64,000 nucleotides of DNA from Eriocheir sinensis (taxonomy: Eukaryota; Arthropoda; Malacostraca; Decapoda; Varunidae): the NCBI RefSeq assembly GCF_024679095.1, contig NC_066544.1, positions 2,108,398-2,172,397 of the forward strand, written 5' to 3'. Numbering within the stretch: the stretch's first letter is position 1; each line of letters starts with the position of its first letter. Below are positions 1 to 14,363 of the stretch, piece after piece. Position numbers and translations under genes: made by a program. The notes under the pieces were generated by a model. The model saw nothing but the letters and a program-made list of their open reading frames with translations, did no database searches and had not been told where the DNA came from.

Positions 1-1
1 T

Positions 2-500
2 TTCCCTCCTCTCCTTAACCCTGACGGCAGCACTGCCGTCTCATCTGTCTCTAAAGCTGAACTCTTTGCTCAAACTTTCTGTAAGAACTCCACCCTGGAC
101 GATTCTGGGCATATTCCTCCTACTCATCCCCCCTCTGACTCCTTTATGCCTGTTATTAAGATTCTTCCAAATGATGTTTTCTATGCCCTCGCTGGCCTCA
201 ACTCTCAGAAGGCTTATGGACCTGACGGAGTGCCTCCTATTGTCCTTAAACACTGTGCTTCTGTGCTGACACCCTGCCTGGTCAAACTCTTTCGCCTCTG
301 TCTATCAACATCTACCTTTCCTTCCTGCTGGAAGTATGCCTTTGTACAGCCTGTGCCTAAGAAGGGTGACAGTTCCAATCCCTCAAACTACCGCCCTATA
401 GCTTTACTTTCCTGTCTATCTAAAGCTTTTGAATCAATCCTTAACCGGAAGATTCAAAATCACCTTTACACTTTTAACCTTCTATCTGATCGCCAGTATG
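2..500 (+). mobile_element. LINE reverse transcriptase fragment, jockey/CR1-type
   Basis: One frame is open from the window edge to about 500. It contains YGPDGVPPIVLKHC, WKYAFVQPVPKKGD and NYRPIALLSCLSKAFE, the classic first blocks of non-LTR reverse transcriptases. It then breaks just after SDRQYG, where a full element would continue with GFR. The 5' part is cut by the window edge and the 3' part is lost. It is probably the same family as the minus-strand fragment at 30886-31800. Confidence 0.85.
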
Positions 501-714
501 GACACTACCGTTTTAATCTTTTTTTATCAGCCATGTAATTCAACGCCACTCATTGAGTAATATGTACGTCCCTCCAGTAATCGTATGTGTCTTTCCGGTG
601 ATTGGTGGTCTTATATTATTACCCAAACGTTTTCTTTTTGCCTGACCTTTGTAAATTTCCTCATTGTCAGTCTTTTATTTCCATACAGGTCTAAACATTT
701 TTTTTTTTTTTTTT

Positions 715-1062
715 TTACGTCGCGGCCTATAGCGCCGGTAGGCTTCTTCCAGGTGGGGCCTGATGGTCGGCCCAAGGCTTCTTCCCGGTGGGTCCTGATG
801 GTCGGCCCAGCCCGTTCTGGCGCAGGCGAGTGTTTTATAGTGGCGCCATCTTGCATTGGCTCATGCTGCCCTCCCGGAGCTCATCTTTAATCCTAGAATC
901 TAGAGTCCGGGTTGATAGGTGGTCTTCTGGACAGCATGTGGGTAGTTTTAAGCCACTCGGCGGCGGCTGAAAAATCCCAGCTTGGTGGCACCGGGCGGGG
1001 ATTGAACTCGCGTCCTCCTGAACGCGGTGCTGTTACTCTGTCGATTCAGCCACCGCCTCCCT
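715..1062 (-). mobile_element. SINE-like dispersed repeat, copy A
   Basis: The stretch running from 'gcggcctatagcgccggtag' through 'tgtttTATAGTGGCGCCA' and 'ggtggtcttctggacagcat' to 'gattgaactcgcgtcctcc' recurs at 15378-15932. The end nearest 1062 has a tRNA-like B box on the minus strand, so the element is read on the minus strand. A 17-base T run precedes it at 699-715, consistent with a retroposon tail. Confidence 0.65.
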
Positions 1063-1113
1063 CATCTCCTTAATATGACACTTCTTGACATAAACATCCA
1101 TTTTACATGTCTG

Positions 1114-1115
<2 letters not shown>

Positions 1116-1160
<45 letters not shown>

Positions 1161-1239
1161 ATTTACCTGGTTGCTGTATTCAGAACCCGAGCTACACACG
1201 TGTGCTCCCATCACCATTTATATAATTGCCCAGTCTTTC

Positions 1240-1271
<32 letters not shown>
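1116..1271. repeat. Two GT/TG microsatellites
   Basis: TG repeats at 1116-1159 and 1242-1271, separated by unique sequence. Confidence 0.95.
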
Positions 1272-1273
<2 letters not shown>

Positions 1274-2815
1274 ACCATAGTAGTATTATAAATGTGCTGA
1301 GATAATAATGTTTGCATGACTCGTCTGGTGCACCACTGTGAATCATGAATGCACGACCGAATTCCTAGTAATCTTTTTATCTCTGAGTGAGACTCAGGTG
1401 ATTTCTGAATACACTTTCAGAGATTATTTGAATATGCAGGACAATTTTTTTTTACACCCGTTCAACTTTTGTTTCACGTTTCCTGCCTCACTTTAACAAT
1501 ACTAACAACTTTTCCTGGACCAGCAGGACACGAATACTTCCCCCTGGTGACGCATCTTGATACCTTTATTACGGTGAAGCTTCCGTTATGTTTAAAAGTC
1601 ATAACACCTGAGAACAATAATAACATGGTCCATAAAGGTTTGCGTTCGCGCCACCTGTTCGCTCCCCGTCCCCTCCTCCTGTCCCTCCTTTCTCCCCCCA
1701 AGGCGCACGATCACAACACGGAGGCCAGGGATTATATTTAATGCCTTGGGACGGAACTATAAGCATAATGGGAGCATCGTGAGAAAGCCGCAGGTAATGA
1801 TGTGAAACCAGCGGGGAGACCGATGTGACAACCGCAAGCCAGCCAACCACCAAGAGCTGTCGCCACTCCCTGCCTCCCCCCCCCCCGCCATTACACCACC
1901 GCTACAGTTGTTTGCATCTAGCAGTCTCGTGAGCCACAGCGCCGCCCACCGCTGACCATCCCCCCGCTAGCATTACGGAACTCCAACCCAGCTGGCAATC
2001 CCCCTGCCTCCTCATTTTCGGGTGATGATCCCCTCTCCTTCCTCCTTGTCAAGTGACATATCCGAGAGAAGGATACTTTTCCCATGGACATTTTCTGAAC
2101 CAGGATACTCGATCCTTCCCCCACGACTTATTTCCCCTAAGACAGCTTCCCTATCTTGGCATTTCCCCTCCAGATATAATCCTCCTCCTTATATTTGTCA
2201 CCATTTTCTTCAAACTTACCAACCCTGTTCAAATATTTTAACAATAACCATCACTAGCCATTACCATAAAAAAAATGTCCACAGCTGGACAAAGGCATTT
2301 ATTTCTCAGCGTTCTCCCCCACACACACACACATGTCAGAATTGTGTGGTTATTTCAAGTGTGAGGAATTAATTTAATTGAGGGACACACTGAACCACAC
2401 CCTGACTTCAAATAAATAAAAGGAGTGAATTTCACCTTTTACGTAGGCTCCCTAGAGCTTACGTGCACTTAAAGGTAAACACACACACCTTTGATTTGTT
2501 TATTTCGAGTCAGCGTGTGGTGTAATGTGTTCCCTTAATTATATTTATTCCTCACACTGGAAAGCTCCACACATAATTTTGACATTTTGGTGCCCCGAGT
2601 GTGGGCTTGTACACCACGGAATGTTCAAGGTGTCATTATTTACTGGACGGTGTTTGGGCTCGAGATGGGTCTCGGTAAATGTTTCAAAGCGTCCCGCGAG
2701 TTTGGTAACAACAACGCGGTGCTTCAGTGGCCTCATGGTCTTACCACTCTGTGCTCGAGAGGTAATGACTGGACCGGGATCACTAGGCCGAGGTATGTAA
2801 TGAATCTGATTTGGT
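1272..2815. other. No gene recognised
   Basis: AT-rich sequence with short C-rich tracts. The short open frames lack splice context or recognisable protein sequence. I see nothing specific here. Confidence 0.5.
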
Positions 2816-3040
2816 ACACTGCAGGGCCGTAATTTCTGGGGAGGGTTATAGCCCCCAATATTTTCAAAATGACCCTGAAAGTGTTGAATTAAAAAAAAAA
2901 ATCCCCCAGCTGAGCATACTCGCTTCGCTTCCCCCCCCTCACCCCCCCCCCACACACACTTATGAACCTATGATGCCCTCTAGCACCCACCTCCCAAAAA
3001 ATCTGCCAAAATTACGGACCATTGCCGAAATCATCCCTTC
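2816..3040. repeat. Degenerate dispersed repeat
   Basis: The motif 'atgaacctatgatgccctct' followed by C-rich sequence and 'aaatctgcc' recurs in diverged form near 63900-63950 ('catgaacttatgatgacctc'). The family is unknown. It contains a C-rich tract at about 2930-2955. Confidence 0.4.
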
Positions 3041-3429
3041 AAGGTAAAAAAACAAAACAAAAACAAAAAAAAACTCAATGAAGCAGGCTTCGTGAGCTCG
3101 ATCTCTACATTCTGAGTCGAACATTAAATAGCCATTTAATTAATCAAATAACACCAATATTAGTAATATTGCATTTTTAGTATGGTGCGGTATTAATTTG
3201 ATTTCCAATATATCGTCAGTTGCCATGATACAACGGAGACTGCTAATTCTTCAAGGGGGGAAGAAAGTAACTGGCACTGGCTGTGATGTCAGTTGGCAGG
3301 CAGCAATGGACCCAAGGCCAGTGCTAAAATGTGTAGGTTACACGGCTGTAAGAACACCTCACCCCTCACCTGCCGTCTCAACTTATTGAAATTAGCATTG
3401 AAACCTAAACATATGGAACGGACACTTGT

Positions 3430-4303
3430 CCCAGCCTTGTAAGCCGCGAATTTTGAAAAATCAACCGCTTCGGTGCGAATCGCCATAACTCCCTTATTTC
3501 TGGGGCTACAGAAAAGTTATTGGTATCAATCGAAAATGCAGGGGCTATATTTTAAAAGTAGAGACTGGGCTCGGAAACTGACTCAAAAGTGTCGAAAATT
3601 GAATAAATTCGCAAAAAAAACGACTCTGGGAAAAAAACGTATTTTTGAGTTCCCAACCTTGAAACCCACTCATTTTTTGAGAATTTCAAAAAACTTATTT
3701 AATAAATGATTTAGCCCTGCCAATGTCCTTTCCAAAATGGTGCATAACGTTTCCCTACTCCCAGTAGTTTCGTCGCTAGAGCTCGAAACGTAAACCCTGA
3801 CGAGAGAGATTTTGACGAACTCCAGACATTTTGCCGTTTTTATCTAGTGTGGCCTTGCTCTTGTTTCTAGAATGCTATATTTTGGCATGTAGCCCCTCTT
3901 GCCAATGTTGTTTACCGTACTCGAAGGATTTTTTTTATAGCTCGATTCTAAGTTCGTCGTCGAGCCGTCACAACATAGCCTGTTTCTCGGCCCTTTTGCC
4001 GCGATTTGAACACGTCTTAGTTTTTTACCTATAACTTTTTATTTTTTTATTCAATGTTTTCCAATTTTTCATTTCTGATTATTGATTTGTATTAACAGAG
4101 CTTTCATTTGCCACCAAGTACGCCTTCCTAGCTTCAGTAGTTTTCGCTCGAGCTCGACCAGAAATCGCGAGGAACATTCGCCGAATCTGACTTATTTCAC
4201 GCGCCGCGACGAAAAACCTTCCCTACGCCACAAAAATTCATACATCTGCCTAAAAAATCATATATGAACACTTCAATATGTTGACTATCTTGTATTAAAA
4301 CCA

Positions 4304-4393
<90 letters not shown>

Positions 4394-4495
4394 GTTACTA
4401 TTTTATATAATCATTTCACTATGTAAATCAATCTATATAAAGCGCTTTATTATACGTTCTTTTTTTTTTTTACTATTCAACCATATTTCTTCCCA
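3430..4495 (+). repeat. Left arm of a long inverted repeat
   Basis: This arm is the diverged reverse complement of 5080-6035. Examples are 'ttagccctgccaatg' (3713) against 'cattggcagggctaa' (5736), and 'ccactactcccag'-type matches around the 'gggagtagggaaacg' block. It contains an AT microsatellite at 4307-4390 not shared by the right arm. No credible coding sequence is present. Confidence 0.85.
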
Positions 4496-4530
4496 TTTAT
4501 GAATAATACATTTAATTTGCTTTCTTTTGA

Positions 4531-4636
<106 letters not shown>

Positions 4637-5079
4637 TGTGTATTTTTGTCGATAGTCCCAATATAAGTCTGCTGCGGCAGCTGCTATTAAGCGAGTCTGT
4701 TATCATTCCCACCATTTTTTTTATATAATACTGTTATTACTGTTGAACTGTGGTGGTGGTGGTATGTGTGTGTGTGTGGGGGGGGGGGGGGCGTAGCACA
4801 CAGGAAGGGACATGTAAGGGTGACCTGTGGGGTCAGGGGCAGGTGAGGTTAAATCTAACAGGTGTTTCTCTGAACACGCGCAACACTCTACTTGGTGTCC
4901 TGACATTTTTATAAACGTCAGATTCACGCTGGAGTTCAAACAGGGCACATAACACTCGCTGTGTTTAGTTTACTTTTTATTTTCTTCAATACACTTATAT
5001 ATTGTTACGCCTCTATCTTTATGTGAATGTAATCAGGATGACAGGATAATGTTCACCCCAGCACGGGAGGCAAGCGACG

Positions 5080-6035
5080 AAAATATGGTTGAAAAAAAAA
5101 AAAAAAAAAAAGTACAAAAAAGCGCTTTATATCATGAAATGATTATATAAAAATAGTAACTTTTTTATATGGATATCTTAAAATGGTTTTAATACAAGAT
5201 AGTCAACATATTGAAGTGTTCATATATGAATTTTTAGGCAGATATATTAGTTTTTGTGGCCTTAGGAAGGGTTTTCGTCGCGGCGCGTGAAATGAGTCAG
5301 ATTCGGCGAATGTTCGTCGCGAATTCCGGTCGAGCTCGAGAGAAAACTTCTGAAGCTAGGAAGGCTTGCTAGGTGGCAAATGAAAGCTCTGTTAATACAG
5401 ATCAATAATCAGAAAGAAAAAAATGGAAAACTTTAAATAAATAAATAAAAATTATAAGCAAAAAACTAAGCCGTGTCCAAATCGCGGCAAAAGGGCCGAG
5501 AAACAGGCTATTTTGTGACGACTCGACGACGAACTTAGAATCGAGCGAAACTACATTGCCAAGAGGGTCTACATTCCAAATTACAGCTTTCTAGAAGCCA
5601 TAGCAGGGCCACACTAGATAAAAACGGCAAAATGCCTGGAGTTCGTCAAAATCGCTCTCGACAGGGTTTACGTTTCGTTTCTAGCGATAAAACTACTGGG
5701 AGTAGGGAAACGTTATGCACCATTTTGTAAAGCACATTGGCAGGGCTAAATCATTTATAAAATAAGTTTTTTTAAAATTAAAAAAATGAGTGGGTTTCAA
5801 GATTGGGAACTCAAATATCAAATATAAGTTTTTTTCGAGTCGTTTTTTGAGAATTTATTCGATTTTCGACCCTTTCGAGTCGGTTTTGGAGCTCAGTCGC
5901 TGATTATATAATATAGCCCTTGCATTTTGCCGTCGATTGATACCAATAACTTTTCTGTAGTCCCAGAAATAAGGGAGTTATAACGATTCGCACCAAAGCG
6001 GTTGATTATTCAAAATTCGCGGCTTAATGACAAGG
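5080..6035 (-). repeat. Right arm of a long inverted repeat
   Basis: Reverse complement of the left arm with scattered substitutions and small indels. The outer end is near 'attcgcggcttaatgacaag' (6016), matching 'ttgtaagccgcgaat' at 3437. The inner end, 'aaaatatggttgaaaa' at 5082, matches 'caaccatatttc' at 4479. Confidence 0.85.
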
Positions 6036-6904
6036 GCGCCGCAAAATTAAAAGAGAAAGACGTCCATTACTTGAGATGTCTCTGAAATTAGTCATAACCC
6101 CCTCAGATTCAAGCTGCTCTCTTTCGAATGTTATGCAGGGCCGTACATTCTGTAGCTGCAAAAAGGGGAGGGGGGTCTTTTCCACAAAGTGTGAACCTTG
6201 TATCCACTTGTAGAGGGGCGAGAGGCGAGCAAAGCGAACCAAATCAACTGGGGGAAATTGACATTTCTGGGTGCTTTTCCTACTGCCGAAACGAAAAACT
6301 GGGACTTTTCGTCCTAGTTTTTCGTTTTGACTTTCTCAGAAAGTTGACCTTTAGGCAGATGGTCGTCCGAGCCCCCCGACCTCCCTGGGTACGGCCCGGT
6401 TATGTGCATGTGGTTACTGTACTATTTACGACTGAGAGAAGTATACACACTAATAGATGAAAAAGAACAAAATCTGCAGATTACTCCTATGTGATAAATG
6501 GTCTGGCCGCATCGGTGAATGCGGAATGGGGAAGGCTGCACCCAAGCCTATCAGTTTTTATTAGTATTTCATTATCCAACAAAGTGTGGTGCATCTAACG
6601 CAGGCAAGCCGCATTTGGCTCTTATGAACCTAATTTGTAGTTTGAGAACCCTTTCTATTAGACAGGCTTTCAAAGATAACAATGAGTAATAAAAATAATA
6701 ATAATGTCATCAGATGATTCATAGGGTTAGTCTTAACTCTCACAGGTAAGCTAACTTATATTGGGAACAAGCCCAGTCAAAACTAGCGTATTCACTCCGG
6801 CACCATGGAATGTTTGAAAATAAATTTGGTTGCGTTAGGCTAATACGTTAAAGACTACCAATATCCTGTTAATGCTTATATGGATGTATGAGTTATGTTC
6901 ACTC

Positions 6905-7015
<111 letters not shown>

Positions 7016-7554
7016 GGTAAGGGCCGAGAGGACCGGGAGGGGATTGAAAGTGGTGAAGGGAAGCACAGGATGGATCAGAGTTGTAGCTACTTTATTTCCT
7101 CTGATGTTTCGATTGAACTTTCTTAAAAGAAAATGAGGCAGGCACGCAGAGACGGTTGCGGATGTATATATCATTCCGGTCAATCTCAAGGAACAGTAAT
7201 AATCAAGGAAGTTATAATAGTGCTGCATTCCCAGGTGTCCTGCAAGCTGATCACCAAGTGGATATAAATTGTATGTCGCTGTCTCTGCAGACTCACCAAT
7301 CTCATTCTCTCGAGAACTCTGTCGGAACGCTAGAAAAACAAAATACACTGCAACTATTCCATCCAGTTTCCCTACAAAACTTACACTGCCATGGTCTGAC
7401 CACGCGATAGACACGTTATATCGCCTGCAAGCACCATCCCCGACAGAGCACAAAATTAATGACTGTTCTTTGGGAACGGCTGGAGCCTCACAAACACACA
7501 CACACACAGGGAGGCGGAACACTACCCCCCGACTAACACCTATCCATTATTGCT

Positions 7555-7662
7555 GATTAATCTGATTAATCGCGGGGCACGGGTTGCCCATCCGTCTTCA
7601 CTCCGTTCGGGAATTGAACCTGGGACCTCTCGGTTGTGAGGCGAGCGCGCTACCACTTCACT
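7555..7662 (-). mobile_element. tRNA-derived SINE fragment
   Basis: Read on the minus strand it begins 'gtgaagtggtagcgcgctcg' and continues 'cctcacaaccgagaggtccc', then the B box 'ggttcaattcc'. This resembles a valine tRNA head. It is followed by 'gatgggcaacccgtgccccg' and lacks a proper acceptor stem, so it is a SINE rather than a tRNA gene. Confidence 0.65.
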
Positions 7663-8069
7663 GTGTGTGTGTGTGTGTGTGTGTGCATGTGATGATTCAA
7701 GAACAACGAAAGTAATTCTTTTCATAAACTGGTTTAGAATTATCTTTTCCTATAGACTACATAAAAAAAGTTCGAATATGTAATACTAATACATTGAAAT
7801 AATGATCACAATAGTAGAAGTGAGAATCAGACATCGAAAACTTGCGTCGAACGGCCAGCAACCAACTCTTTTATTTTAATACTATATGGTAGAGAAATTA
7901 TTTTTTTATTAGGTGGTTGTTGGGATAAAGCATACACCGAGTCTGGTTTATCCCAATAAGCACCATATCGAAAAAAATAATGTTGACCGGAAACAATTTA
8001 AGTTCAACATTTTAAGTACCGTTTTACCACCATAAGCTTAGCCATAAAAGTACGCCGTGAACATGTAAA

Positions 8070-8071
<2 letters not shown>

Positions 8072-8100
<29 letters not shown>

Positions 8101-8111
8101 ACATGTGTGTG

Positions 8112-8145
<34 letters not shown>
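8072..8145. repeat. GT then AC microsatellites in inverted order
   Basis: GT repeats at 8072-8097 and AC repeats at 8114-8145 flank 'ccacatgtgtgtgttc', so the locus could form a hairpin. A smaller GT array lies at 7663-7685. Confidence 0.9.
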
Positions 8146-8148
<3 letters not shown>

Positions 8149-8299
8149 CCGTTCCTAACAACCTTCACCACATGCTTGCCCCTCTTCTCTTCCTTTCCTC
8201 CCAAACCACCACCTCCACTATACTTACAGAAAATTAAAGATAGGATAACTCTTCAGTCTGTAGTACATAAGCAGCTAAGAACCCATTACCCGGGAGTCC

Positions 8300-8732
8300 C
8301 AGTGGTGGGCATGGTTCCGCTAATCCGCTAATTAGGGAACCTAACTGTTTCGTTAGCTGATTAGCGTTTTCGCTAACTTTGGAAACAGTTACTTTGTTCT
8401 TAAATCAAGATAAGACAAACACCAATGTCTTGCACTTCCGAACCGGTGCGTCATGTGCCATCCCAAGGAGACCATGCATGCTATACCTTTCTGGAAAGCT
8501 CTATGCCTAAGCTAAAACATATTGAAATTTCAGGTCACTAGGTCTGTTTTTAAGGGTTTTAGAGCCAAAATACTAAACCGAAGTTAAATCCATATAAAAA
8601 AGTTAGCGGTTAGCGTTAGCTTTCACTAATTTATTTATCAGTTAAGCGGTTTAGCGTAAGCGAAGCTAACTTTTTAGATAGTGAATTACCAGTTAGCGAA
8701 GCTAACTTTTCGGTTAGCGGTGCCCACCACTG
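8300..8732. mobile_element. hAT-like MITE with CAGTGGTGGGCA termini
   Basis: The termini are exact inverses (CAGTGGTGGGCA and TGCCCACCACTG). Next to them are subterminal repeats of 'gttagcg' and 'gctaac'. The CAGTG-x-TGGGCA end is typical of some hAT elements. No clean 8-bp target duplication is visible, although 'cccggga' occurs near both ends. It has no coding capacity. Confidence 0.7.
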
Positions 8733-8903
8733 CCCGGGACACAAGGCCAGTGTGCTATCCGGGTTACAACAGTTTATATTCCCAAAGTTTTGATTTTTTT
8801 AACCGACCAGCCCGAAAGATATGATGAACATCTGGATGGGCTGCAAGCGGAATGCCCGGGCAGAGACTGAATCCGCGGAGTAGCAATGGAAATAAACGAA
8901 CAG

Positions 8904-8906
<3 letters not shown>

Positions 8907-8954
<48 letters not shown>
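8907..8954. repeat. TC microsatellite
   Basis: Uninterrupted TC repeat. Confidence 0.97.
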
Positions 8955-8956
<2 letters not shown>

Positions 8957-9382
8957 CAGCACACTTACCAAGTTAACCACCATCGTCCATTCCCAGCATT
9001 ACGTACCGTCTCATATTTGATCATTAGCTAAATCATTGTGTCCAACCACTATTATCATAACACATTACAGTCGTCATTATCATAACCACCAACACCGCTA
9101 CAATCAACCTCCATTCTTCCGACCGCCGCTATGACCATCGTCACTATGACACTATTATCAATACCACTGCAATTGCCACCAAGCAACATTAAACCCTATC
9201 ATATTTTTCATTCTATGGGAAGAAATAGCAAACATCTATTATTGTCACAAAGTCGGCATGAATGTTTCGACAAGGTCAATAACGACTAACAAAACTGATT
9301 AAAGGTAAATTACAGGTCTTGTGGTTTTACAGTAATATTAGTAAGAAGATAATCAGAACAAGTTATAAGTTTTAATGATAAT

Positions 9383-9386
<4 letters not shown>

Positions 9387-9468
<82 letters not shown>

Positions 9469-9498
9469 CAGTAATATATATATATATATATATATATA
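9387..9498. repeat. GA and TA microsatellites
   Basis: GA repeats at 9387-9465, then TA repeats at about 9475-9498. Confidence 0.96.
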
Positions 9499-10927
9499 AA
9501 AGTTTCCGGGGACAGTGAGTCTAGCTGAGTACTTTTTGTTGTTGTTGTTTAACGCTAATTGTGGGTGTAGGTGACCGCAGTCAGTTAACTTGATGCACGG
9601 TGATGGTAGTCCTTACTACCTTTCCCACTCTCCTCCTCCACTCCGTTCTCTTCCTCCTCTTCCTTTCGTAACCTTAGCCATTGACAGTTATGGGAAAGGG
9701 AGGTAGGGAAGCAGGAGACGATGAATAGGAAACAAGGCGATATAATGGGAATCTCTCAGGGGATGTGGTTGTGAACACACATGTCTGTCACGGCCAGGGA
9801 GTCGTTACCTGTCCAAGCTGTCGACCATCTTTACTTGGTCGAAAGATCCCAAACTGACGATTTCACACAATTCATTCTTACCTGATTTCCTGACGCTACC
9901 GTTTGATGCTAAAAAAAAACTAAGCCCAACACCGTCTTCCTAAAGAGATTCTGCATTGCATTAGTATAAATTTGAAACCGTAATGTAACCACAATTATAC
10001 GAAAATGAGGGTTAATTACAATAGTACATAAATATTTTCTCCCACTTACTTGGCTTCAACTTCTCATTGCTCAGCTATTTTTAATCGCGTTGAATTTTCA
10101 AGCGCGGTTCTTGAATCTGCACACTTTTCTGATTATGTTGGTATACGATTCTTCCCAATGTGAAAATATGAGGAAACCTGGAGAGGGTAAACTGATGTAA
10201 CTCGGATGTTACACTGGCCCTGTGTCCCGGGGAAAACAGGTTCTTCTACTCATCTCAAAATATATCTGAATTGGTTTTCCCTGTGCTAGCCCTCTGATAG
10301 GAAGCTTGAAGCCCGCAGCCCGCCATCTTGTGTTACCCTCAGGCTGAGGTATTTCTATAGAAAAAAAATCAGGCATCAACGCGCTCTGATCGGCAGTAGG
10401 ACGTAATAAAACACTTACGTACGAATCCATATTTTTTAATGCCCTAACTGCTACTTATTCATTCGTTTATGTAAGAAAAAACACTCGTTGCTTGTTTCCA
10501 TATTTTGCACAAACTTTTTTTTTGCGTTATTTGACTGTAAAATGCTCTAAATTTCAAATATGATATGGAGGAAGAATACTACAAGGAGAGGGCATGACGT
10601 CACAAAAGTGAAGCCAGCCTGGCTCCGCCCCCTCCCCGCCGTCCTTCACTAGAGTGTTTGGCCAACTCTGCCATGCTGCCAGCTACCGTCGTCTGCTCCC
10701 AGCTAACACGCACGCCTCACCTCGTTTAGCACTCACTCGTTTAGCAGCAGGATCTCGAGCCTCTGTACATTCAGCTTGTCGCTTCCGAGGAGGCTTACGC
10801 ACCTTTGGTGCTGGTGTGAACACAAACAGTTCGGATGGCATTTGGTTTGAGCCGTTTAAGCCGTCAGCCCTTCCAGATTCATATTGATTCACCTCAAAGT
10901 GGTCCAAAGAGATTAAAGAAAAAAAAC
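9499..10927. other. No gene recognised
   Basis: Unassigned sequence. Short open frames at 10209-10430 and 10654-10887 have no recognisable protein similarity and no clear exon borders. Confidence 0.45.
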
Positions 10928-11145
10928 CGCACCTCAGTTATTTAACACACCAGTTTAGTAGTTACCAACCACACACACGCTACACCACACCGACAACATG
11001 AAATCTCACACTAAAGAAACTAAAAAGGGCTGCTACAGAAAACTAACGCACCTCAGTTATCTAACACACTAATTCAGTACAGACAACACACACACACCAC
11101 ACCGGCAGCATGGAATCGCACACAAAGAAACTATTATAAGGGCTG
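10928..11145 (+). repeat. Diverged tandem duplication, two units of about 115 bp
   Basis: 'cgcacctcagttatttaaca' at 10928 and 'cgcacctcagttatctaaca' at 11048 each start a unit. The unit continues through ACAC-rich sequence, 'caccacaccg', an ATG and 'aaagaaact' to 'agggctgc'. Confidence 0.75.
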
Positions 11146-11844
11146 CGTGATGATGAACTTACCGAACATATGCATGCATTATTGTGAGCTTGCCAGATCA
11201 GTCGCTTCGCTTTTAGTTCCCACTGTCGTCGTCTACGTGGATTTGTGGGAAATCTATGCATAATCCTGCCCATTCCAGGCCGGACAGAACGCCCTATGGC
11301 TAAACAACAATTCATACTGCACAAACAATCACATGCACCGACTCTACAGCTTTGCACCGACTGTGTCTGTATTCAAACTTAGAGCAGTTTGAACTTCGCG
11401 GGCTGGGCAAGGGTAGCAACATGGCTGGTAGTGGTCACGTGACCTGTCTGGGCCAATCACGCGTGAGCTGTCATTTCCCGCAATGGCCAAACTCTCTCTC
11501 TCTACGGTTCTGCCTCCACTGAGCTCAACCTGCCATCTGGTGGCCCTGCTTTTGGTCGCACTTACAGAGGCAGGGATGGCAGCATAACGTTTCCTCGACA
11601 AGATACAATGTGCTAGAAAAAGAGCAACACAAAACAATGCGAATGATTGCTTAGTAGTAATTTCAAGAAAATCATCTGTAATTCCTTTTCCATGGCTTTT
11701 ACACACAAACAGATCAAATTGCTGGAATGTAGAGGTCTTTGGGTGCTATCAGAAATGCTATGAGCACAAAGTTATTTTCCAAAACATGTGAAACAAGTGC
11801 AATTGATGGACCAGGTCGCCTTCTCTCTCTCTCTCTCTCTCATT

Positions 11845-13078
<1,234 letters not shown>

Positions 13079-13739
13079 GACAGGAATTATCTTCTATTAT
13101 TTATTCTACTCTTGCAAGTCTTTTTTTTTTTTTTTTTCTCTCCACAACCATTTCTCTCCCTAAACTCATGTAACCAACCCCTCTCAGAAATTGGTGCCTA
13201 TCCTGTATGTTGCATTTTCTCCATTTACTGGTTAATATACCTCTAACAATGACATGCATGATTGTGTAACATGTTAGGTTGACGTCAAGTCAAATATATA
13301 CAGTACCCTCTCGAGTTTTGCGCTTGCTTCATTCCGAAGGTATGGCGCTAAACTCGAGGATCGCGAAACTCAAGGTATTGAAATCCATGTAAAAGCGCTT
13401 ATTGGTTTCGACCCGTGGAAAATAATTACTTTTCCGACTTTACTCCCTTGTTATCACAATATTTTTCGACTTTACTCCCTTGTTATCTCATAATACGTAC
13501 CTTGTTAATAGGCAGAAAATAGGAAGTAAGAACAGTTCGTTTTTAAGCCACAGTTGAAGGCGGCTGTCTTACAATTGACTGGCAGTTCTGAAAACATGCT
13601 TGTGATCCACGTGGTGTCGTCTGCTAAAGTAAGGGCGGTCGCTCGCGGTCACCCATGGGACAGTTGGACAAACCTATATTTTTCTGGTAGTTTTCAGTGT
13701 GTTATGAAATAGTATGCTAATTCTTTCTGTTAAAAATCA

Positions 13740-14000
13740 TGAAATCACTAATATCATGACTGACTTTTCAATGCCTATTGAACGTAAACCGCTGCCGCCG
13801 CCGCAAAATAGCTCACAGAGAGGTGCAACTTGTTTACTGTTTCCATATTTCCCTCAGAGCTCACAAAGATCACAAGCGGACAGACTAGAGCAAAACCAGG
13901 CAAATTAATAATTTTAATGCTGTGTATTCCCACAGCGCACATGCGTGGTGGACAGCAGAATGACTAATTTCATCGGGAAGATATTTCTCGAAACACCGGC
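13740..14000 (+). repeat. Dispersed repeat D, copy 1
   Basis: 'cttttcaatgcc', 'gctcacaaagatcacaag', 'tgctgtgtattccc' and 'gcatgcgtggtggacagcag' recur in the same order at 29476-29850 (plus strand) and 63107-63450 (minus strand). Confidence 0.7.
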
Positions 14001-14098
14001 CAGTGTAGTGGACCTTTCTCTTCATCTTTTGACCTGTAACACTTTGTATCGCTTCTTAGGTCCTCCTTCTCCACACTTTTATACTTCACAACATGCAC

Positions 14099-14363
14099 TT
14101 AAGGCTGCTTTCACAATCATTTTGTTTGTTTTGATCGTTACCAATGGCGGCGATCGCCGCTATAGTATTTCCACGTGAAACTGGCCGATGGGTAGTGGCG
14201 GCTGCAGGGTTAGCCTAACCCCGCACTTACCATACACTCAACATCTCTCGCTTCGTCTGCAGCCGCCACTACCCCATCGGCCAGTTTCACGTGAAATACT
14301 AAGCGGCGATCGCAGCCATTGGTAACGATCAAAACAAACAACATGACTGTGAAAGCGGCCCTT
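14099..14363. mobile_element. Hairpin MITE, copy 1
   Basis: An almost complete palindrome. The left end 'aaggctgctttcacaatcat' mirrors the right end 'atgactgtgaaagcggccct', and the arms continue through 'gttaccaatgg', 'gcggcgatcgc', 'ttcacgtg' and 'tggccgatgggtagtggcgg' to a small loop. A second copy lies at 51884-52157. Confidence 0.85.

Noticed and set aside
7555..7662. tRNA gene (also at 15600, 32130 and 37960)
   Set aside because: A and B boxes are present, but acceptor stems do not pair and SINE tails follow; these are tRNA-derived SINEs.
10209..10430. Possible short gene
   Set aside because: No recognisable protein similarity, no splice sites, no supporting context.
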